DNA from: DATGMP01 sp035293565 | Lineage (GTDB): Bacteria; Pseudomonadota; Alphaproteobacteria; BOG-932; Roseiterribacteraceae | Length of the DNA: 64,000 bases | Direction: 5' to 3' | NCBI GenBank assembly: GCA_035293565.1 | Contig: DATGMP010000101.1 | Location: 57,468-121,467, forward strand | Shown here: positions 59,524 through 64,000 of the stretch, in pieces | How positions within the stretch are numbered: the stretch's first letter is position 1 | Layout: every line of letters begins with the position of its first letter | Translations under genes and position numbers: made by a program | Notes under the pieces: generated by a model | Database searches by the model: none | Told to the model about the DNA's origin: nothing | What the model saw: only the letters and a program-made list of their open reading frames with translations

Positions 59524-60510
59524 ATGTCGATCGCCGCCATCGAACGGGAGCCGAGCCGGACGCCGGGAGCGATCCGCCACGATTGGACTCGGGAGGAGAT
59601 CCGGGCGCTGTTCGCCCTGACCTTTCCCGAGCTGATCTTCCGCGCCCAAACTGCTCACCGGATGTATTTCGACCCGACCGAGATCCAGATTTCCACGCTG
59701 CTGTCGATCAAGACCGGCGGCTGTCCCGAGGATTGCGCCTACTGCCCCCAGAGCGCCCATTACGAGACCGAGGTCAAAGCCGGCAAGCTGATGGATGTGG
59801 AGGCTGTCCTGGCCGAGGCCCGTGCCGCCAAGGCGGCCGGCGCCAGCCGTTTCTGCATGGGTGCGGCCTGGCGCGCACCCAAGGATCGCGATCTCGACGC
59901 GGTCTGCGCGATGGTCGAGGGCGTGAAGGCACTCGGGCTTGAAAGCTGCGTCACGTTGGGAATGCTCGAGCCCCGTCAGGCCGAACGCCTCAAAGTCGCG
60001 GGACTCGACTATTACAACCACAATCTCGATACCTCGCCCGAATATTACGGCGAGATCATCTCGACCCGGACTTACCAGGACAGGCTGGACACGCTGGCCG
60101 CCGTTCGCGACGCGGGCATCAATGTCTGCTGCGGGGGTATCGTCGGCCTGGGCGAGACGCTGGAGGACCGGGTCGGCATGATCGCGACGCTGGCCTGCCT
60201 ACCGACCCACCCTGAGAGCGTGCCGATCAACATGCTGGTGCAGGTCGAGGGCACGCCGCTCAAAGGCGAAGCGAAGCTCGAGTCGCTGGACTTTGTACGG
60301 ACAATTGCCGCCGCGCGAATCGCCATGCCGGCCTCGATGGTCCGTCTGTCTGCCGGTCGCGAGGATATGAACGACGAAACCCAGGCCCTTTGCTTCCTGG
60401 CCGGCGCCAATTCGATCTTCTACGGGCCCAAGCTGCTGACCACGCCCAATCCCGAGCACGACCGCGACATGAAGCTCCTGGATCGGCTCGGCATGACGCC
60501 GATGGCGTAA
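59524..60510 (+). CDS. bioB: Biotin synthase
   Basis: 328 residues. Radical-SAM cluster KTGGCPEDCAYCPQSAHYET (CxxxCxxC), then GMLEPRQAERLKVAGLDYYN, NICCGG-type NVCCGGIVGLGETLEDRVGM and RLSAGREDMNDETQALCFLA with the second cluster ligands. Inserts sulfur into dethiobiotin. Four bases before bioA. Confidence 0.96.
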   Translation: MSIAAIEREPSRTPGAIRHDWTREEIRALFALTFPELIFRAQTAHRMYFDPTEIQISTLLSIKTGGCPEDCAYCPQSAHYETEVKAGKLMDVEAVLAEARAAKAAGASRFCMGAAWRAPKDRDLDAVCAMVEGVKALGLESCVTLGMLEPRQAERLKVAGLDYYNHNLDTSPEYYGEIISTRTYQDRLDTLAAVRDAGINVCCGGIVGLGETLEDRVGMIATLACLPTHPESVPINMLVQVEGTPLKGEAKLESLDFVRTIAAARIAMPASMVRLSAGREDMNDETQALCFLAGANSIFYGPKLLTTPNPEHDRDMKLLDRLGMTPMA

Positions 60511-60513
60511 GCG

Positions 60514-61785
60514 ATGGACGCAACCGGGCCAGCCTGGCTCGAGGCCGGCCTGCCCCATGTTTGGCAGCCTTACAGCAGCTTGAAGACCGCGCAGCCGCCG
60601 CTGCCGATCGTGCGGACTTACGGCAGCCGGATGGCGCTGGCGGACGGGCGTGAGCTCGTGGACGGCATCGCCGCCTGGTGGACCGCCTGCCATGGCTACA
60701 ACCATCCGCATATTCGCGACGCGGTCGCGCGGCAGCTCGACGCGATGCCGCACATCATGTTCGGGGGACTGGCGCACGAGCCGGCGCTCATATTGGCGAC
60801 CCGTCTCGCGGCGATGCTGCCGCGCGATTTAGAGCGCGTCTTTTTTTCCGATTCAGGATCGGTCGCGGTCGAGATCGCGATTAAAATGGCGACTCAATTC
60901 TGGCTGAACCGCGGTATCCGAGGCCGGACCCGGTTCGTCGCCTTCCGCGGCGGCTATCACGGCGACACGCTGGCCGCCATGTCGGTGAGTGACCCCGATG
61001 AGGGGATGCATGCCGCTTTCGCCGGCCTGTTGCCCCCGCAGCACATCCTCGATCTGCCGCGCGACGACGAAAGCCTGGCCGCGATGGAGCAGCATTTGGG
61101 GCGTCATGCGGACGCGCTGGCCGGGATCATCGTGGAGCCGCTGGTCCAAGGCGCCGGCGGGATGCTGTTCCATGATCCCGAGGCGCTGCGCCGCCTGCGC
61201 ACCCTCGCCGATCGTTTCGAGCTCCTACTGATCTTCGACGAGATCTTCACCGGCTTCGGCCGCACCGGAACGATGTTCGCCTGCGAGGCAGCCGGCGTGG
61301 TTCCGGACATCGTCACGCTTTCCAAGGCGTTGACCGGCGGCACGCTGCCGCTCGCCGCGACTGTCGCCGGTCGCAAGGTGCTCGACGCCTTCTGGTCCGA
61401 CGATCCGGCCCATGCGCTGATGCATGGGCCGACCTTCATGGCCAACCCGCTGGCCTGCGCCGCGGCCAACGCGTCGCTGGACCTGTTCGAGCGAGAGCCC
61501 AGGCTCGACCAGGTGCGCGCGATTTCCGCCGCGCTGGAGCAAGGCCTCGCGCCTTGCCGCGCGCTGCCTCATGTGAAGGATGTGCGCGTGAAAGGCGCGA
61601 TCGGCGTGGTCGAGCTGGATCGCATTCCCGAGTGCGCCGTGCTCCGCGCGCGGTTCGTCGAAGCCGGCGTCTGGCTCCGGCCGTTCGGCAATATCGTCTA
61701 CCTGACGCCGGCCTTCACGATCGATATGGAGGATTTGACGCGCCTGACGGATACCGTCGTGCGGGTGCTCACCACATATCGGTAG
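60514..61785 (+). CDS. bioA: Adenosylmethionine-8-amino-7-oxononanoate aminotransferase
   Basis: 423 residues. LPHVWQPYSSLKTAQPPLPI, HIMFGGLAHEPALILATRLA, FSDSGSVAVEIAIKMATQFW and PLP-lysine in VTLSKALTGGTLPLAATVAG are BioA. Makes 7,8-diaminopelargonate. The stop lies inside a palindrome that also contains the leuA stop. Confidence 0.95.
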   Translation: MDATGPAWLEAGLPHVWQPYSSLKTAQPPLPIVRTYGSRMALADGRELVDGIAAWWTACHGYNHPHIRDAVARQLDAMPHIMFGGLAHEPALILATRLAAMLPRDLERVFFSDSGSVAVEIAIKMATQFWLNRGIRGRTRFVAFRGGYHGDTLAAMSVSDPDEGMHAAFAGLLPPQHILDLPRDDESLAAMEQHLGRHADALAGIIVEPLVQGAGGMLFHDPEALRRLRTLADRFELLLIFDEIFTGFGRTGTMFACEAAGVVPDIVTLSKALTGGTLPLAATVAGRKVLDAFWSDDPAHALMHGPTFMANPLACAAANASLDLFEREPRLDQVRAISAALEQGLAPCRALPHVKDVRVKGAIGVVELDRIPECAVLRARFVEAGVWLRPFGNIVYLTPAFTIDMEDLTRLTDTVVRVLTTYR

Positions 61786-61821
61786 GATGGGATGGGTGGA
61801 GCGAAGCGATACCCATCCTAC
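61782..61821. repeat. REP-like palindrome between bioA and leuA, likely bidirectional terminator
   Basis: Outer arms GTAGGATGGG (61782-61791) / CCCATCCTAC (61812-61821), and an inner alternative GGATGGGT / ACCCATCC with a 13-base loop containing GGAGCGAAGCG. It covers both convergent stop codons. The GGATGGGT...ACCCATCC sequence is familiar as a dispersed intergenic palindrome in alphaproteobacterial genomes. Confidence 0.65.
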
Positions 61822-63479
61822 GATCTCACCGACCGCGCCGCCGCGCTCGCCACGGCCCGCAATGAGGCGGCGACGATGTTGCGGTCGACGCCGACGCCGA
61901 ACAGCACGCGTCCGTCATCGGTCCTGGCCTCGACATAGGCGGCAGCGCGCGCGTCCGCCCCCGCACCCAGCGCGTGCTCGCGATAATCCAACACCTCGAT
62001 CGTCGCGATGCCGGCGCGCCTGAGCGCGTTGACGAAACCGTCGATCGGGCCCGAGCCCACGCCCTCGATCTCACGGGAATTGCCGTTCTCGCGGATCGTG
62101 GCGGTCAGAACCCGCCCGGCTGCGCTGGGAAGCGTTCGGTACTCGGCGAGCGCGAGCCGATCCTCGGCGAGGTAGGTCTCCTGAAACATGCGCCAGATCT
62201 CGGCCGAGCTCGCCTCCTTGCCGGTGCGGTCGGTCCATTCCTGGACCACCTTGCTGAACTCGATCTGCAGCCCCCGCGGCAGGTCGAAGCCGTAATCGGT
62301 CTTCAGAAGATAGGCGACGCCGCCCTTGCCCGATTGGCTGTTGACGCGGATCACCGCCTCATAGGTACGCCCGAGATCCTTGGGATCGATCGGCAGGTAG
62401 GGCACCTCCCACAGCTCGTCATTGCGCTTCGCCAGCGCGTCGAAGCCCTTCTTGATCGCATCCTGATGCGAGCCGGAGAAGGCCGTGTAGACGAGGTCGC
62501 CGGCATAAGGATGTCGCGGATGCACGGGCAGCTGGTTGCAGTATTCGACCGTCCGCTTCACGTCGTCGATGTCGGTGATGGTGATGCCCGGATCGACGCC
62601 CTGAGTGAAAAGGTTCAGCGCCAGGTTGACGACGTCGACATTGCCGGTGCGCTCGCCGTTGCCGAACAGCGTGCCCTCGACCCGGTCGGCCCCGGCCATG
62701 ACGCCGAGCTCCGCCGCGGCGACCCCGGTGCCCCGGTCATTATGGGGATGGAGCGACAGGAGATAGCGCTCGCGGCCGCTCATATGCTTCGCGAACCATT
62801 CGATCTGGTCGGCATAGATGTTGGGCGTCGCCATCTCGACCGTAGCCGGCAAGTTGAGGATGGCCTTTTTCTCCGCCGTGGGCCTCCAGATCTCCAGCAC
62901 CGCCTCGCAGACCTCGACCGCGAATTCGAGCTCGGTGCCGGTGAAGCTTTCCGGCGAATATTCGTGCACGATCTCGGTCTCGGGCACGGTCGGAACCAGG
63001 TCGCGCACGATCTTGGCGCCCTCGACCGCGATGTCGACGATACCCTTGCGGTCCAGGCCGAACACCACCCGTCGCTGCAGCTCGGAGGTCGAATTGTAGA
63101 GATGGACGATCGCGCGCCGCGCGCCGCGAACGGAATCGAAGGTGCGCTCGATCAGCTCCCGGCGCGACTGCGTGAGGACCTGGATCGTCACGTCGTCCGG
63201 GATCAGGTTCTCGTCGATCAGCTGACGAACGAAGTCGAAATCGGTCTGCGAGGCGGCCGGAAAACCGACTTCGATCTCCTTGAAGCCGAGCTTCACCAAA
63301 GTATCGAACATCCGGCGCTTGCGCTCCGGCCCCATGGGCTCGACGAGCGCCTGATTGCCATCGCGCAGATCGACTGAGCACCAAATGGGAGCCTTGGTGA
63401 TGGTCCGCCCGGGCCATTGCCGATCGGGCAGGTCGATCGGCTGAAAGGCGCGGTACTTCTGAATGGGCATTGTGGTCAT
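61818..63479 (-). CDS. leuA: 2-isopropylmalate synthase (long type)
   Basis: 553 residues. ATG at 63479 has AGAAGCG upstream; another ATG follows at 63470. WCSVDLRDGNQALVEPMGPE carries the catalytic R-D-G-N-Q, LSLHPHNDRGTGVAAAELGV the metal histidines, and VEGTLFGNGERTGNVDVVNL the substrate site. The C-terminal LeuA dimer domain (VLTATIRENGNSREIEGVGS) is the leucine feedback site. First step of leucine biosynthesis. Preceded by a leader peptide and hairpins. Confidence 0.95.
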   Translation of the reverse strand: MTTMPIQKYRAFQPIDLPDRQWPGRTITKAPIWCSVDLRDGNQALVEPMGPERKRRMFDTLVKLGFKEIEVGFPAASQTDFDFVRQLIDENLIPDDVTIQVLTQSRRELIERTFDSVRGARRAIVHLYNSTSELQRRVVFGLDRKGIVDIAVEGAKIVRDLVPTVPETEIVHEYSPESFTGTELEFAVEVCEAVLEIWRPTAEKKAILNLPATVEMATPNIYADQIEWFAKHMSGRERYLLSLHPHNDRGTGVAAAELGVMAGADRVEGTLFGNGERTGNVDVVNLALNLFTQGVDPGITITDIDDVKRTVEYCNQLPVHPRHPYAGDLVYTAFSGSHQDAIKKGFDALAKRNDELWEVPYLPIDPKDLGRTYEAVIRVNSQSGKGGVAYLLKTDYGFDLPRGLQIEFSKVVQEWTDRTGKEASSAEIWRMFQETYLAEDRLALAEYRTLPSAAGRVLTATIRENGNSREIEGVGSGPIDGFVNALRRAGIATIEVLDYREHALGAGADARAAAYVEARTDDGRVLFGVGVDRNIVAASLRAVASAAARSVRS

Positions 63480-63519
63480 GGTTCGCTTCTCTTCGTGTCT
63501 GGTCCTTCGCATTTCCAAA

Positions 63520-63577
63520 CCCGACCGCGCCGGGCCGGGGCTCATCCCCTGCTCGCAAGACCGGCTCGATCGAGCCG
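63520..63577 (-). promoter_or_regulatory. Candidate leucine attenuator hairpins upstream of leuA
   Basis: After the leader stop the minus strand has CGGCTC-GATC-GAGCCG (63577-63562), GGGG-ATGAG-CCCC (63549-63537) and CCCG-GCGCGGT-CGGG followed by TTT (63534-63520). The last is terminator-like. A further stem GGGGCT / AGCCCC lies inside the leader (63657-63643) and could pause polymerase. Confidence 0.5.
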
Positions 63578-63587
63578 CATCAGGCGC

Positions 63588-63692
63588 TCAGGGGCGCGTA
63601 AGTCGAAGGAGGAGGAGCGGAAGCAGGGCGCGCGCGGCGGCGGGGGCTGAAAGCCCCTCGAAGCCACCCGGAATGTGCTTTGCGCGCGTCAT
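63588..63692 (-). CDS. leuL: leuA leader peptide (leucine-rich, 34 residues)
   Basis: From ATG at 63692, 34 residues starting MTRAKHIPGGFEGLS and ending ALLPLLLLRLTRP. Seven leucine codons fall in the last 13 residues, including four in a row (CTC CTC CTC CTT). It lies 108 bases upstream of leuA with hairpins between, the layout of leucine attenuation. The ATG is only 12 bases past the copD stop, so transcription probably starts inside or upstream of copD's end. Confidence 0.7.
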   Translation of the reverse strand: MTRAKHIPGGFEGLSAPAAARALLPLLLLRLTRP

Positions 63693-63704
63693 GACCACGT
63701 TTTC

Positions 63705-64000
63705 TTACACGAGTTGGTTAAGGAAAGGCAACCGGAAGGCCCCGCCGCCCTGACCGGCATCGTGATACTTGGCCGGGATCAGCGTGCCCAAGAGGCTCAC
63801 CAGCGCCAGAACGGCTAGAGCAAGCGCGAGCTCCGCCATGACGTTTCGCCAAAGGACGGCCGTCGGCTCGGGACCTGGCGCGGCGGCCATCCTGGGCGCG
63901 ATCCGGAAGCGGTTGATCGCGGCGATCGCGACCATGATCAGCACCAGCGCGATCTTGGCGGCGAGCACCTGCCCGTAGCGCGTTTCCGAAAAGGCCGCGA
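63705..64000 (-). CDS. copD: Copper resistance protein D family, C-terminal part (cut by window edge)
   Basis: About 98 residues, open at the window end. FSETRYGQVLAAKIALVLIM, AIAAINRFRIAPRMAA and LALAVLALVSLLGTLIPA are the last helices of a CopD copper-import/resistance membrane protein, ending before the leuA leader. The N-terminal six or so helices lie outside. Confidence 0.82.
   Translation of the reverse strand, partial: AAFSETRYGQVLAAKIALVLIMVAIAAINRFRIAPRMAAAPGPEPTAVLWRNVMAELALALAVLALVSLLGTLIPAKYHDAGQGGGAFRLPFLNQLV

Noticed and set aside
61974..63377. 467-residue plus-strand open frame
   Set aside because: Antisense shadow of leuA; composition typical of GC-rich antisense reading, no motif.

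Overview
The window is GC-rich, densely coding chromosomal DNA from an alphaproteobacterium, probably Rhodospirillales-like. The evidence is a GapR/DUF2312 protein, a COQ9 homologue, a 68-residue S21 of the alphaproteobacterial type, a def-COQ9 pair, an mreBCD-mrdA-rodA block, a PepP-type M24 peptidase after prmA, and an alphaproteobacterial-style leuA. No rRNA, CRISPR array or intact insertion sequence is visible. There is one tRNA, tRNA-Lys(CTT).

Layout. 1-5.4 kb: the 5' end of cstA, small secreted proteins, a zincin-type peptidase, a nitroreductase, a maoC-hxlR pair and a RibD-like reductase. 5.4-10.5 kb: an H-NOX gas sensor overlapping a hybrid histidine kinase, a YfcG-like glutathione transferase, a universal stress protein and the frameshifted 3' remnant of a PiT phosphate transporter. 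10.6-16.8 kb: housekeeping genes prmA, pepP-like, rpsU, def, COQ9, gapR and a serine hydrolase. 16.9-22.6 kb: the rod-shape operon mreB-mreC-mreD-mrdA-rodA. 22.6-25.5 kb: a small island with a Fic protein and an orphan beta-rich protein, bounded by tRNA-Lys and a 20-bp copy of its 3' end. 25.6-31.7 kb: a DNA glycosylase ORF fused in frame to a secreted protein, then a plus-strand run ending in AtuA-like and deoxyribosyltransferase genes. 31.8-33.6 kb: a sulfate-binding protein and, downstream on the same strand, a leader peptide ending in four cysteine codons, a set of hairpins and a 69-residue protein. 33.7-40.7 kb: yajQ, a histidine phosphatase, an M28 peptidase, greB, an alpha/beta hydrolase and comM. 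40.6-41.35 kb: a DUF433/DUF5615 toxin-antitoxin cassette inserted at the comM 3' end with a 36-bp repeat. 41.4-53.4 kb: a MarR-controlled acyl-CoA catabolic operon, a MATE pump, and a Rieske oxygenase/MFS/HMG-CoA-lyase operon. 53.7-57.6 kb: two orphan response regulators and a lipoprotein/response regulator/histidine kinase operon. 57.6-61.8 kb: biotin genes as divergent bioFD and bioBA. 61.8-64 kb: leuA with a leucine-rich leader peptide, then the 3' end of copD.

The strongest candidates for undescribed biology are: (1) the cysteine-tract leader and mutually exclusive hairpins upstream of an uncharacterised 69-residue protein next to a sulfate-binding protein; (2) a minimal toxin-antitoxin cassette that rebuilt the end of comM; (3) a Fic-carrying island at tRNA-Lys without an integrase; (4) rpsU with no ATG, GTG or TTG start. 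All calls come from reading the sequence; no database search was run.
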